Shown piece after piece: positions 53,065-62,129 of a DNA stretch of 64,000 nt (positions are counted from its first letter, which is position 1; every line of letters starts with the position of its first letter). Under the pieces are notes generated by a model. It had not been told where the DNA came from. It did no database searches and was given only the letters and a program-made list of their open reading frames with translations. Origin of the DNA: CAIMUS01 sp046347625. GTDB taxonomy: Bacteria > Pseudomonadota > Gammaproteobacteria > Competibacterales > Competibacteraceae. The translations under genes and the position numbers were made by a program. The stretch covers positions 186,001 through 250,000 of the forward strand of contig JAXMFU010000008.1 in NCBI GenBank assembly GCA_046347625.1, written 5' to 3'.

Positions 53065-53628
53065 ATGCCCAAATCCAGAACGACCGCTCGCCCGGAAATT
53101 TCCGATGCTGCCGGGCAGACATTACCGGATATCCTGGCGCCTGGTCTGCGTGTCCTGTTCTGTGGGATCAATCCGGGTTTGTATTCGGCGAGAGTAGGCC
53201 ATCACTTTGCCCGGCCCGGCAATCGGTTCTGGCCGACATTGTACGCCGCCGGCTTCACCACCCACCGGCTCATCCCCGCCCAAGAGCACGAATTGCTGAC
53301 CTATGGCTACGGCCTGACCAATCTGGTCGCGCGTGCTACGGCGAGTGCCGCCGAACTGACTACGGCAGAGTTAATTGCCGGAGGCCGGCGCCTGCTTGCC
53401 AAGGTTCAGCAATATCAGCCGCAAATCGTGGCTATCCTGGGAGTCAGCGCCTATCGTACCGCTTTCAGCCGGCCCCTTGCCGGGATCGGCCGGCAATCTG
53501 AAAGGCTGGGTTCCACCGCCCTGTGGGTATTGCCCAGTCCCAGTGGACTCAATGCCCATTACACGCCGACCACCCTGGCGCAATGCTTCAGGGAATTACA
53601 CTGCGCGCTTGAAATCGCCGCGGAATGA
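53065..53628 (+). CDS. mug: G/U (G/T) mismatch-specific DNA glycosylase, Mug/TDG family
   Basis: 187 aa from the ATG at 53065; the frame is open back to 52969 but the extra residues are not family-like. Excises uracil or thymine mispaired with G. Motif 1 'LRVLFCGINPGLYSARVGHH' with catalytic Asn, 'HFARPGNRFWPTLYAAGF', and motif 2 'WVLPSPSGLNAHYTPTTL'. Standard Mug length of ~170-190 aa. Confidence 0.92.
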   Translation: MPKSRTTARPEISDAAGQTLPDILAPGLRVLFCGINPGLYSARVGHHFARPGNRFWPTLYAAGFTTHRLIPAQEHELLTYGYGLTNLVARATASAAELTTAELIAGGRRLLAKVQQYQPQIVAILGVSAYRTAFSRPLAGIGRQSERLGSTALWVLPSPSGLNAHYTPTTLAQCFRELHCALEIAAE

Positions 53629-53890
53629 TCCGCAGCGATCTTATCGGATGAAATGCCGCCGACCACCACGATGATCCACCGCCTCCGCCGGCTGCCACGC
53701 CTGGCGTAAGGTACCACCGTGACGGCACTCCATTCGTTTCGCTCATAGCCTTACAAGCTTTCTAAATGCCGCTAAAATGCGCTAGCAGAAACACCAATTA
53801 AAGTGCTATCCTATTCGATGATCAACTTCCGGAACCTCCGGTGGCCAGGCTTCAGCAGGCGGATCAAGTTAACCAGCGTACATAACCAAT

Positions 53891-54006
53891 GGGCGTAACC
53901 CGTCGAGCGCGCTATGGACCGTCAAGTGCTGACGACATCCCTTTAAAGCACCGGTAGGAGCGAGCCGGGCTCGCTCCTACACCAGCGCGGACGACGGGTT
54001 ACGCCC
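53891..54006. mobile_element. Miniature inverted-repeat element with 9-bp target duplication
   Basis: 116 bp bounded by perfect 15-bp terminal inverted repeats GGGCGTAACCCGTCG / CGACGGGTTACGCCC. It is flanked by the direct repeat ATAACCAAT (53882-53890 and 54007-54015). An inner palindrome GTAGGAGCGAG ... CTCGCTCCTAC lies at 53954-53980. No coding capacity. It is the main content of the 445-base gap before the LysRS-like gene. Confidence 0.85.
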
Positions 54007-54073
54007 ATAACCAATTTACTTAAACAAGATAAAAGGCCATAAAAAACTTCTTGTTTAACAGGGGATTGCTGCA

Positions 54074-55603
54074 ATGACGTTGATAAATAACCTAGTAAAT
54101 GCAGTCTCTCAAAAATACCCCACCGTTGTCGCGACAGGCTTCACGACGGCCTACCTGGGCGATGAGCGCAGCCTGCGGGAGTTCATTGTCGGAGATTACC
54201 TCTGCAAGCAGATCGCCCGGTCTAAAGGAAACGCCGTACTTTACCTGATTAATGATAGCTATGATCCGTTAAAATATGGTCAACTACGGATCGCGGTAAA
54301 TAAAAGCGAAAAACTACTCGCACAATTCGAGCATTACTGCGGTTATCCAATAGCTGAGATTCCAGATCCCTTTGACTGCCATGAAAGTTATTCTCAACAC
54401 TTCAGTAGTGCACTTCTCGAACGCCTGCACCGCCTTGATATCTATCCAGTCATGCTTGATACCTATCAAGCCTATAAAAATGGATATTACGATAAATTTA
54501 TCAAAATTACGCTCGAAAACTATTCGAAAATACAACAGGTAGTTGCGCATGAATTCGATTCTCTGATTATTTATGATTTATTACATCTGAAATGTCCTCG
54601 ATGCCAGCGTATGGATACGACCCATATTCATAAAGTGGAGAATAGTAAGATTCAACTTGAGTGCGATCATTGCAAAACGAATAAATGGCATGATAGCGAA
54701 GGGCTTCAGGGAAAACTTAGTTGGAAACTCGATTGCGCCGCACGGTGGAATCTATACCAGATAGATGCAGAGGCTTTCTCTAAAAATCATCTTATGCCGA
54801 AAGGTACCTACGATGTTTCACAATTCGTGTCCAGAAATTTTTTCGGAGGCAATGCCCCCGTGCCTGTAAAATATGGCACAGTGCAGATAGATAGAGAAGT
54901 TTCTTATAAACTCCTTGAAATTCTTCCTCCCGTAGTCCTAAAAAATTTATTCCTGAAAAATTTCAATCGCGATATCGATATTACCAAGGACTCTGTAGAA
55001 CATTTCTGCCATAGATTCGATATTCAGCCGGGAATCAGTTATATAGACTATATCCATAAAGAACTTCCACAGCAAGCTATCCGCTCGGTGGCGGCAGGAA
55101 GTGCCTCTTTATTGGATGAGAAGCTTGTTTCTTATGGAAATCGTTTTGCCAAATTCTATTACAATCAAGATCATTCAATCGGCTTGCCTAATCTTCAAGC
55201 CATAAATACAGTGGATACGCCTATTGCAAGGATTGCGTATAATATTATTGTTAATACCTTAACAGTTCGTTATGAACAGCATGCCCAGGAAACATGCGTG
55301 CGCGCAATAATCAGCCTATGTTTAAAAGATCGAAACAAAGTGCCGCCCGCAGTGACCCACTATATCCGACAGCTACTAGGACAACCGCGGGGACTGAGCC
55401 TCAGCACATTGCTTACATTATTGCCAATAGACTACCTGGAAATGATTCAAACAGCCTTAAGCTTTTATATCAATATGAATTCTCCGGCAGGAGAACCCTG
55501 CGATCATTCCGATAGCGTTGGAACAAGCGTTAGGTTAAGGGCTACCATGAGCAAATCCGACACATGGGTAAACTGGATAACGAATCCGGCCGGCTTGGAG
55601 TGA
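54074..55603 (+). CDS. Class I lysyl-tRNA synthetase-like protein without catalytic motifs
   Basis: 509 aa, the length of a whole class I LysRS. Order of homologous blocks: 'VVATGFTTAYLGDERSLREF' at the HIGH position (no His-x-Gly-His), 'YDPLKYGQLR', 'GYPIAEIPDPFDCHESYSQH', 'YQAYKNGYYDKFIKITLENY', a zinc ribbon 'CPRCQRM ... CDHCKTN', 'LSWKLDCAARWNLYQIDAEA' and 'FSKNHLMPKGTYDVSQFV', then a C-terminal helical domain with 'HYIRQLLGQPRGLSLSTLL'. The KMSKS-like loop (GGKISSS in real enzymes) is deleted. It cannot be a normal synthetase; an amino-acid or tRNA sensor is likely. First gene of an AT-rich five-gene cluster. Confidence 0.75.
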   Translation: MTLINNLVNAVSQKYPTVVATGFTTAYLGDERSLREFIVGDYLCKQIARSKGNAVLYLINDSYDPLKYGQLRIAVNKSEKLLAQFEHYCGYPIAEIPDPFDCHESYSQHFSSALLERLHRLDIYPVMLDTYQAYKNGYYDKFIKITLENYSKIQQVVAHEFDSLIIYDLLHLKCPRCQRMDTTHIHKVENSKIQLECDHCKTNKWHDSEGLQGKLSWKLDCAARWNLYQIDAEAFSKNHLMPKGTYDVSQFVSRNFFGGNAPVPVKYGTVQIDREVSYKLLEILPPVVLKNLFLKNFNRDIDITKDSVEHFCHRFDIQPGISYIDYIHKELPQQAIRSVAAGSASLLDEKLVSYGNRFAKFYYNQDHSIGLPNLQAINTVDTPIARIAYNIIVNTLTVRYEQHAQETCVRAIISLCLKDRNKVPPAVTHYIRQLLGQPRGLSLSTLLTLLPIDYLEMIQTALSFYINMNSPAGEPCDHSDSVGTSVRLRATMSKSDTWVNWITNPAGLE

Positions 55604-55609
55604 TCTTCT

Positions 55610-56431
55610 ATGAAAAAAATTGCCGCGTGTTCCCTGCTTCTGCTGCTTGGATTGATGGGGTGCACGCCGGATGATAAACCGGCTGATCATGCAACCCTGC
55701 ATGATAATTCACTGGAAACCGTAAAACGATCGGGTTTCCTCCGGTGGGGAGCGGATGTGGTCGGCGGTGAACCTTATGTTTCTGAAGATCAAAAAAATCC
55801 AGGCACTTATATTGGCTTCGAAGTCGATATCGCAGCCAGTATTGCAAAACAGTTGGGTGTAAAGCCGAAATTAATAATCACCCCATGGGATAACTTGATT
55901 CCTGCTCTTCAAAGAGGAGACTTCGATATGGCAATAAATGGCATCGAAAGTACTGAAGATCGCAGCAAGATCATTATGTTATCTGAACCTTATTTTATAT
56001 ATTCGCAGCAAATCACAATCAGAAAAGGGACACAGGGAATCAATAGCTTAGAAGATCTTAAGGGTAAAAAAGTAGCGACTCTCTCGGGAACGGCCGCTGA
56101 AGATTTACTTAGAGCGATTCCACAGATTCAGGTTCAGATTAATCCTGAAGTTATTTACAGCTATCGGGATTTGGAAAATGGTAAAGTTGATGCCGTTGTC
56201 CTGGATTCACCTATCGCTGCTGCTTTTGGAGCAACAAACCCAAAATTGCAAAATATAGGTGAACCTTTTGGGGAGGGGATTTATGTAATTGCATTCCGAA
56301 AGGATCAAATTTTACTTAAAAATGCCGTCAACAATATACTTCAGCAAATAAAAGCAAATGGAGAGCTCAAAGGCATTTATGAAAAATGGAAAATGATGAG
56401 CCCGCAGCAGGAAAAAATAGGCATCCGATAA
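55610..56431 (+). CDS. Periplasmic amino-acid-binding lipoprotein (SBP family 3)
   Basis: 273 aa. Lipoprotein signal with lipobox 'LGLMGC' (Cys ~18), so anchored in the envelope. Family 3 solute-binding pattern: 'TYIGFEVDIAASIAKQLG', 'IITPWDNLIPALQRGDFDMAINGIESTEDR' (two lobes of one motif), 'LEDLKGKKVATLSGTAAEDL' and 'YRDLENGKVDAVVLDSPIAA'. Binds an amino acid, possibly cationic. No permease or ATPase is adjacent, so it more probably serves as a receptor for the histidine kinase two genes on than as part of an importer. Its ribosome site lies in the end of the LysRS-like gene, 6 bases upstream. Confidence 0.9.
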   Translation: MKKIAACSLLLLLGLMGCTPDDKPADHATLHDNSLETVKRSGFLRWGADVVGGEPYVSEDQKNPGTYIGFEVDIAASIAKQLGVKPKLIITPWDNLIPALQRGDFDMAINGIESTEDRSKIIMLSEPYFIYSQQITIRKGTQGINSLEDLKGKKVATLSGTAAEDLLRAIPQIQVQINPEVIYSYRDLENGKVDAVVLDSPIAAAFGATNPKLQNIGEPFGEGIYVIAFRKDQILLKNAVNNILQQIKANGELKGIYEKWKMMSPQQEKIGIR

Positions 56432-56510
56432 ATTGTAAAAATAGATAGAATCTGATTATTGATTGCATCACTCGTTTCAATATTGCTTGCTTTAAAGAGG
56501 TAAAGTACAA

Positions 56511-57923
56511 ATGGCTATTGAGTATGATGTTATCTCTCCTGTAACTGGGAAGACTATCCGCCGCATACCATTGGCCACAAAAGCCGACATTGCTGATTCG
56601 CTAATAGCTTTGAATAGTCGGAATGAGCCTCTGGTGGTAAATACCGTATTTGAATTTCTGCGCCGTCTGGCAGACCAGATCGAACTGCAGCGAAATCTTT
56701 TTTTAGAGGCTATCTACCTTGAAACAGGCTTTATTGTCAGTGATAGCATGGAAATGATCGATGAGGCTATCGAGTTTCTCGATAATTTTGAAAAATATGT
56801 AATAGGATTATTAAAAGATAATAAACGGCTAAATATCATTCCGCATTCTTATTCAGAAACTATAGAACGAGCCATGCGTATCATGCAGCAACCGGCCCGT
56901 TGTATTGCCGCAGTTTTGCCTCAAAATGCCGCTTTTACTCTGGGAATAATTATTATTGCTTCGGCCCTTTATGCAGGGTCTCGAGTAATTCTGCGCCCAC
57001 CATTACAGAGTGGGTCCAGCAGCGCGCTACTCGCTCGAACCATCGAACAAAGCGATCCCCCTCCAGCCCGTATCGCCTTCGTGCACAGTTTGGCGGAAGA
57101 TTTCCTTGAAGTATGTTACCTGTCGGATGAAGTGGATCTGATCCACTATATTGGGAGCAGCCATTATGCGCCGGGAATCCTGGCTCGAGCCTTTGCCGCC
57201 GGCAAGCAATGCCTGATAGATGGTCAAGGAAACGGAATGCTTTATGTGGATGAAACTTTCTCAAGAGAAGAAGCCGTTCGCATTATCACGACAGCAGCTA
57301 CACGTTTCAATGGTGAAACCTGCACGTCGGTCAATGGTGTTCTTATCGAGGATACTATCTATAAAGACTTGAAGGCGGCATTGATCGAAAGTTTCCAGCA
57401 ACTCCGGCTTGGGCATCCGTTAGAACCAGGGATTCAGGTGGGCCCACTTTTCAGCAGGCAACTGGCGGCTCAGCTTGAAAAAACCATACGCGGGACCAAG
57501 ATGGCCAAAGTTCTTTATGGCAATCAATTTACCGATGCCTATTTTGTTCCTACCGTAATAGAAGACGTGAATCCGAATGACAATATCGTCTGTAATGGAC
57601 TTTTTGGTCCCGCCATCTGGATTGCCCCGATTGCCGCTGGAGATGATCTTTGGCATTGGCTCGGATCGAACCGCTTTCCGTTAAGTGACACCTTGTTGAG
57701 TACCGATGAAAATTTAATCGATGCCTTTCTGCAAAATTCAAGAGCCTCTCGAATTTGTATCAATGTTGATCAGGCTATAGAATCCATGTTCGAACCTTGG
57801 GGTGGATATCCGCCGGGCGGATTAAATACAGTTTCCAATTGGATTGAAAAATATTACCGGATTTTTGTTATAGATGGAAATTCAAATGATATCATCCGGA
57901 TGAAGCCAGGCTACATTGGTTGA
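56511..57923 (+). CDS. Aldehyde dehydrogenase-superfamily protein with altered active site
   Basis: 470 aa, normal length. The nucleophile Cys is present in 'FNGETCTSVNGV' and Asn in 'AVLPQNAAFTLG'. Other key positions differ: the NAD-site Lys is Arg ('ILRPPLQSG'), the general-base Glu segment (usually E-L-G-G) is 'LIDGQGNGML', and the E-x-F-G-P motif reads 'CNGLFGPAIW'. It may act on an unusual substrate (acyl-phosphate or CoA-type) or be a non-enzymatic sensor. It lies between the binding protein and the histidine kinase, which it precedes by 7 bases. Confidence 0.85.
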   Translation: MAIEYDVISPVTGKTIRRIPLATKADIADSLIALNSRNEPLVVNTVFEFLRRLADQIELQRNLFLEAIYLETGFIVSDSMEMIDEAIEFLDNFEKYVIGLLKDNKRLNIIPHSYSETIERAMRIMQQPARCIAAVLPQNAAFTLGIIIIASALYAGSRVILRPPLQSGSSSALLARTIEQSDPPPARIAFVHSLAEDFLEVCYLSDEVDLIHYIGSSHYAPGILARAFAAGKQCLIDGQGNGMLYVDETFSREEAVRIITTAATRFNGETCTSVNGVLIEDTIYKDLKAALIESFQQLRLGHPLEPGIQVGPLFSRQLAAQLEKTIRGTKMAKVLYGNQFTDAYFVPTVIEDVNPNDNIVCNGLFGPAIWIAPIAAGDDLWHWLGSNRFPLSDTLLSTDENLIDAFLQNSRASRICINVDQAIESMFEPWGGYPPGGLNTVSNWIEKYYRIFVIDGNSNDIIRMKPGYIG

Positions 57924-57930
57924 GATCCTA

Positions 57931-59790
57931 ATGTTGACAAAGGCCCATATTGGCTTACGTTTCAAGCTGGTATGCATGGTCGCAGGAGCATTGACAATGG
58001 CTGCGATCGTCGTTGCTTTGATACTGCGAAGCATGCTGTATGAGAATTTGATCCAAGAGAACAAAACCATCGTCGATGTGGTAACGACCTCCATAGTGCA
58101 TGATATTAAATATGAATACCAGCAAGGTAGAGAGCAACCACTCTCTGACGGAATTATCAGTAAATATATAACCTATTATAGAATGATTAAACGGATTTCA
58201 CTGTATGATAGTCAATTTAAAAATATTGCTGATTCCGATCCAGCCTATGTAGCTACGGTTACTCAGGAACCTGATATCATCGAAGCTTTATCTATCGCAA
58301 AACCAGCCGTAAAAATTATAGAGTTCGATAAAGAAAATCTTACCATTCGTTCCACGGCTCCCATCCTGCGAGGATCCAAGATTTTTGCTGCTGTCGTTCT
58401 GGATATTTCAATCCAGGATATACCTAATTCTTTAGCGGCTATCAACTCTAGAATTGGATTTATTTTCTTTATTACCATTGTAATATCTTCACTTGCTATT
58501 GCTGCCATGCTAAGCAAAAGCGTACTTCCCAGATTAAAGTATCTTATAAAAATAACCCGTGAAATTGCCTCAGGGAATTATAAAATCAGAATTAACGATA
58601 ATCGCAGCGATGAGATCGGGCAACTGGCTCAAGCCTTCAACCAGATGGCAACCGATCTCGAGAAATCCAAACAAACTCTGGAATTTTACCATTCTAAGAA
58701 TCTTGAGCAAAAAGTGCAAGAACTACACTTGGCATATAAAGAGCTTGAAAATGCTCAAAGCCAACTGGTTCATAATGAAAAGATGGCCTCGCTGGGTTTA
58801 TTAGTAGCCGGCATAGCACATGAAATCAATACTCCCCTCGGCGCCATCAACAATGTTTCCAGAAGCATAGAAAAGCGTGCCAATCTACTACCTGAATTAT
58901 TGAATAATTTTATACAAGATGGCGGCTATTTGACCCCGCTTGCAATGCAATGCCTCTATGAACTGGTCAACGCGTCCGTTTCGATTATACAGAATTCTCC
59001 GACCTATAAAGACATTCAAATTGTGGAAAATTTTCTACGTCAGCACGGTATCGACGATTGGAGAGAGGTAGCACGTACCTTGTTAAATCTGAATTTCTAT
59101 GATCCTGGTAAGCTCGAAAGATACTTGGAATGCTTTCAGAAACCCTTGCTATTTAATCTTATAGCGGCCCTTGGAGTGATTTTCCAGGCAGTAAAAATTA
59201 CTCAAACAAGCTGTGGTAAAGTACAAGAAATTATCCGTGCCCTTAAGTATTATGCTTATTTAGACAAGGGTAAATTTCAATTAATTCAAGTTAATGAATC
59301 CATCCAGACGGCTTTGGTTCTTCTAAGAAATAAATTAAAATATAAGATCAATATATCGACGGATTTGGACCCCAATATTCCACCAATTCATTGCACCAGT
59401 GAAATTCATCAAATCTGGACTAATCTTTTAAATAACGCTTATGATGCCATAGAAGAAATGGGTGAAGATTATGCCGGGCATATTTCAATCTCTTCCCGTA
59501 TTATCGATGATTATGTAGGGGTGACAATATCGGATAATGGGATTGGTATCCCTGTAGATAAGTTAAACAATATTTTCGATCCTTTCTTCACTACCAAAAA
59601 TATCGGTAAAGGCACCGGATTAGGGTTATCCATAGTGTCAGGTATTGTCCGACGGCATCATGGCGCTATTCAGGTAGGACGATTAAAAAATCCTACTGTT
59701 TTTGAAGTCCTGCTACCTTTAAAAAGTGAACCTGTGACATACGATCAGATAAAATCGGAAAAACCATCGATGTTGTCGACAACGTTCTAA
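57931..59790 (+). CDS. Membrane histidine kinase (dCache/sCache-like sensor, HAMP)
   Basis: 619 aa from the ATG at 57931. Two membrane segments (~12-36, ~178-200) enclose a ~140-aa periplasmic sensor with 'IKRISLYDSQFKNIADSDP' and 'TAPILRGSKIFAAVVLDIS', Cache-like. A HAMP linker ('LIKITREIASGNYKIRINDN', 'DEIGQLAQAFNQMATDLEKS') and coiled coil lead to the DHp helix 'LLVAGIAHEINTPLGAINN' with phospho-His, a long inserted helical stretch (~330-440), and HATPase ('WTNLLNNAYDAIEEM', 'DNGIGIP', 'GKGTGLGLSIVSGI'). The cognate regulator is encoded 8 bases downstream. Confidence 0.92.
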   Translation: MLTKAHIGLRFKLVCMVAGALTMAAIVVALILRSMLYENLIQENKTIVDVVTTSIVHDIKYEYQQGREQPLSDGIISKYITYYRMIKRISLYDSQFKNIADSDPAYVATVTQEPDIIEALSIAKPAVKIIEFDKENLTIRSTAPILRGSKIFAAVVLDISIQDIPNSLAAINSRIGFIFFITIVISSLAIAAMLSKSVLPRLKYLIKITREIASGNYKIRINDNRSDEIGQLAQAFNQMATDLEKSKQTLEFYHSKNLEQKVQELHLAYKELENAQSQLVHNEKMASLGLLVAGIAHEINTPLGAINNVSRSIEKRANLLPELLNNFIQDGGYLTPLAMQCLYELVNASVSIIQNSPTYKDIQIVENFLRQHGIDDWREVARTLLNLNFYDPGKLERYLECFQKPLLFNLIAALGVIFQAVKITQTSCGKVQEIIRALKYYAYLDKGKFQLIQVNESIQTALVLLRNKLKYKINISTDLDPNIPPIHCTSEIHQIWTNLLNNAYDAIEEMGEDYAGHISISSRIIDDYVGVTISDNGIGIPVDKLNNIFDPFFTTKNIGKGTGLGLSIVSGIVRRHHGAIQVGRLKNPTVFEVLLPLKSEPVTYDQIKSEKPSMLSTTF

Positions 59791-59819
59791 AATTTCTTAT
59801 GTTATCTAAGGAAGCTGAC

Positions 59820-61652
59820 ATGACCATAGATACCGATAATAGTTTACCGATAAACAAGCCAGCCTCGGTTGAGGATGATCAATATATAATCTGCGTGGAC
59901 GATGATCCTAATTTTCTTAAATCATTAAGCTTTATCTTTTCAGAAAAATCGGTATTAGAAAATCGAAATGGAATATGGTACAAAGTTCTTTATTTAAGGC
60001 ATGCCGATGAAGCTTTAGATACCATGCGCAATTTAATAGCCGAGAATCAATCAATCGCAATGGTGATAAGTGATCAAAGAATGCCGCAAATAAGCGGAAC
60101 AGAATTGCTTCGCGAAGTTAGAAGATTTTCACCGTTAACCATGCTGGTTCTTTTGACTGGCTACGCCGGCCTGGATTCGGCAATCGAGGCAATCAATAAT
60201 AAATTATTAGACAAATATTTAACCAAGCCTATTGAGAATGAAGATGCTTTCATTAAAGATATTGAGCACTTATTACAGGTTTATCAGATCAATAAAAAAT
60301 TAAAAAAGATGGAAGAGAAAACTTATTTTCTTGCCTATCGCGACAGCCTTACCAGACTTTTAAATCGGGAAGCTTTCAAGCAATGTCTGCATAGTACCAT
60401 AGCTGCCTGCCTAATAAATAATCGCCGCTGTGCTGTTCTTTTTCTGGATCTGGATAATTTCAAGCGCATTAATGATACCCTCGGTCACTCGGTAGGTGAT
60501 TTGCTGCTTCAGGAAGTTGCCGAACGTCTGCTCGGCTGTGTGCGAACGACGGATTATGTAGCCCAGCTTGGCGAGGAAATCAAGAATGACAATATCGCTC
60601 GCTTGGGGGGAGATGAATTCACCGTACTGTTATCGGATATTCGTCGTGTCGAGGACGCTACATTAGTGGCACAAAGAATTTTTGAAACTTTCAAACATTC
60701 TTTTAAACTTGAAAATCATGAGGTGATGGTTACGGCAAGTATCGGGATTTCTGTATGCCCCCAGGATGGGCAAGATGTAGAGAGCCTTTTAAAGACTGCC
60801 GATATGGCGATGTATCGCGCCAAGAAGCTGGGAAAGAATAATTATCATTTTTATCATGAATCCATGGGTGAGGCGGCCCGGCAACATCTGATCTTGGAAG
60901 AGCAAGTTCATAGGGCCTTGGACCATAAAGAATTTGCTTTAGTCTATCAGCCACAGACCGATGTTATCGGCAATCATATTGTCGCAGTCGAGGCATTGCT
61001 GCGCTGGAATAACCCAATATTGGGAAATGTATCACCGCAGGTTTTTATTCCTCTCATCGAGGAAAATGGGCTCATTCTGCCGATAGGTGAGTGGGTATTA
61101 CGAACGGCTTGCACTCAGATCAAGCAGTGGCATGAATCAGGATTATCGATACCGCGGGTTGCAGTTAATTTGTCAGCCCGCCAGTTCTTGCAACCTTATC
61201 TGCCTAATCTTGTTAATCAGGTGTTACAGGAGACCTCGCTGGAAGCCTGTGCCCTTGAATTGGAGATCACAGAGAGTTTGCTGATGAGGGACCATAAAGC
61301 CGCTGTCGAGATTCTGTGTACACTTAAGGAAATCGGAGTCTATCTTGCAATCGATGATTTTGGGACCGGCTACTCCAGTCTCAGTGTATTGAAGCGTTTT
61401 CCTATCGATCGCTTGAAGATCGACCAATCCTTTATTTCCAACATAACGTCGGATTCCAATGATGCTGCAATTACAATGGCCGTAATTGCCATGGCTGATC
61501 GAATGGGATTGCAGGTTACCGCTGAAGGTGTCGAAACCGCTGCGCAGTTGGCTTTCCTTAAAACCGAAGGTTGTAAGGAGGTTCAGGGCTTCTTCTTCAG
61601 CAAACCTCTTTTGCCGGAGGAAGTACCCGCCGTAGTCGCGCGATTCAATTAA
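59820..61652 (+). CDS. Response regulator with GGDEF and EAL domains
   Basis: 610 aa from the ATG at 59820 (AAGGA 7 bases upstream; ATG at 59799 is the alternative). Receiver domain: 'YIICVDDDPNFLKSL', phospho-acceptor Asp in 'MVISDQRMPQISG', 'YLTKPIENED'. GGDEF: 'RDSLTRLLNREAF', 'FLDLDNFKRINDTLGHSVGD', active site 'ARLGGDEFTVLLSD'. EAL: 'IVAVEALLRWNN', 'ALELEITESLLM', 'IDDFGTGYSSLSVLKRFPID' and 'VTAEGVETAAQL'. Both catalytic signatures are intact, so it can make and degrade c-di-GMP, gated by phosphorylation from the upstream kinase. Last gene of the AT-rich cluster. Confidence 0.95.
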   Translation: MTIDTDNSLPINKPASVEDDQYIICVDDDPNFLKSLSFIFSEKSVLENRNGIWYKVLYLRHADEALDTMRNLIAENQSIAMVISDQRMPQISGTELLREVRRFSPLTMLVLLTGYAGLDSAIEAINNKLLDKYLTKPIENEDAFIKDIEHLLQVYQINKKLKKMEEKTYFLAYRDSLTRLLNREAFKQCLHSTIAACLINNRRCAVLFLDLDNFKRINDTLGHSVGDLLLQEVAERLLGCVRTTDYVAQLGEEIKNDNIARLGGDEFTVLLSDIRRVEDATLVAQRIFETFKHSFKLENHEVMVTASIGISVCPQDGQDVESLLKTADMAMYRAKKLGKNNYHFYHESMGEAARQHLILEEQVHRALDHKEFALVYQPQTDVIGNHIVAVEALLRWNNPILGNVSPQVFIPLIEENGLILPIGEWVLRTACTQIKQWHESGLSIPRVAVNLSARQFLQPYLPNLVNQVLQETSLEACALELEITESLLMRDHKAAVEILCTLKEIGVYLAIDDFGTGYSSLSVLKRFPIDRLKIDQSFISNITSDSNDAAITMAVIAMADRMGLQVTAEGVETAAQLAFLKTEGCKEVQGFFFSKPLLPEEVPAVVARFN

Positions 61653-61743
61653 TCGAGCGTGGGTTAGATTTATGGGCGGGTTGAATTTCTTATACAGAAT
61701 TTCTTATACAGATCCGAGTGAATTTCGGACTTAAAAGCACCGG

Positions 61744-62089
61744 GTAGGGTGGGCATGGCCCCATAGGCGGCAGTTTAAGCCATTTTCCCTTGCAAATTCC
61801 CCTGTAGGAGCGCGCCATGCGCGCGACTCCAACGGAAAAGTCGCGCGCTAGGGCGCGCGAAAGGTCGCACGCATGGCGTGCTCCTACAGGGCGGGATCGC
61901 TTAAACTGGCGCGTATGGGGCATGGCCCACCTTATCTTTTGGCTACCCACTTAAGGTGGGACGATCCAACCCTGGGAGCGCTGGCGTCCTCGCCGGCCCG
62001 TTGCGTTCAGCCTGCAAAAGGTGTCCCGGCTTAAGTGGATACCCTATCTTTTTGATTTCACTACAGAAGGTGGGCCATGCCCACCCTAC
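61744..62089. repeat. Four-layer nest of inverted-repeat elements
   Basis: Outer GTAGGGTGGGCATGG palindrome (intact copies: 17691-17757, 26478-26544), split twice. Insert 1, 61759-61920 (162 bp), has ends CCCCATAGGCGGCAGTTTAAGC / GCTTAAACTGGCGCGTATGGGG and 5-bp duplication CATGG (61754-61758, 61921-61925). Inside it is a 90-bp palindrome CCTGTAGGAGCGCG ... GCTCCTACAGG at 61801-61890. Insert 2, 61941-62044, has ends GGCTACCCACTTAAG / CTTAAGTGGATACCC and 8-bp duplication TATCTTTT (61933-61940, 62045-62052). No ORF is encoded. Confidence 0.88.
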
Positions 62090-62129
62090 AGTTTAGGTTA
62101 AAACCCCAACCGAATTGATATAACCCGGC

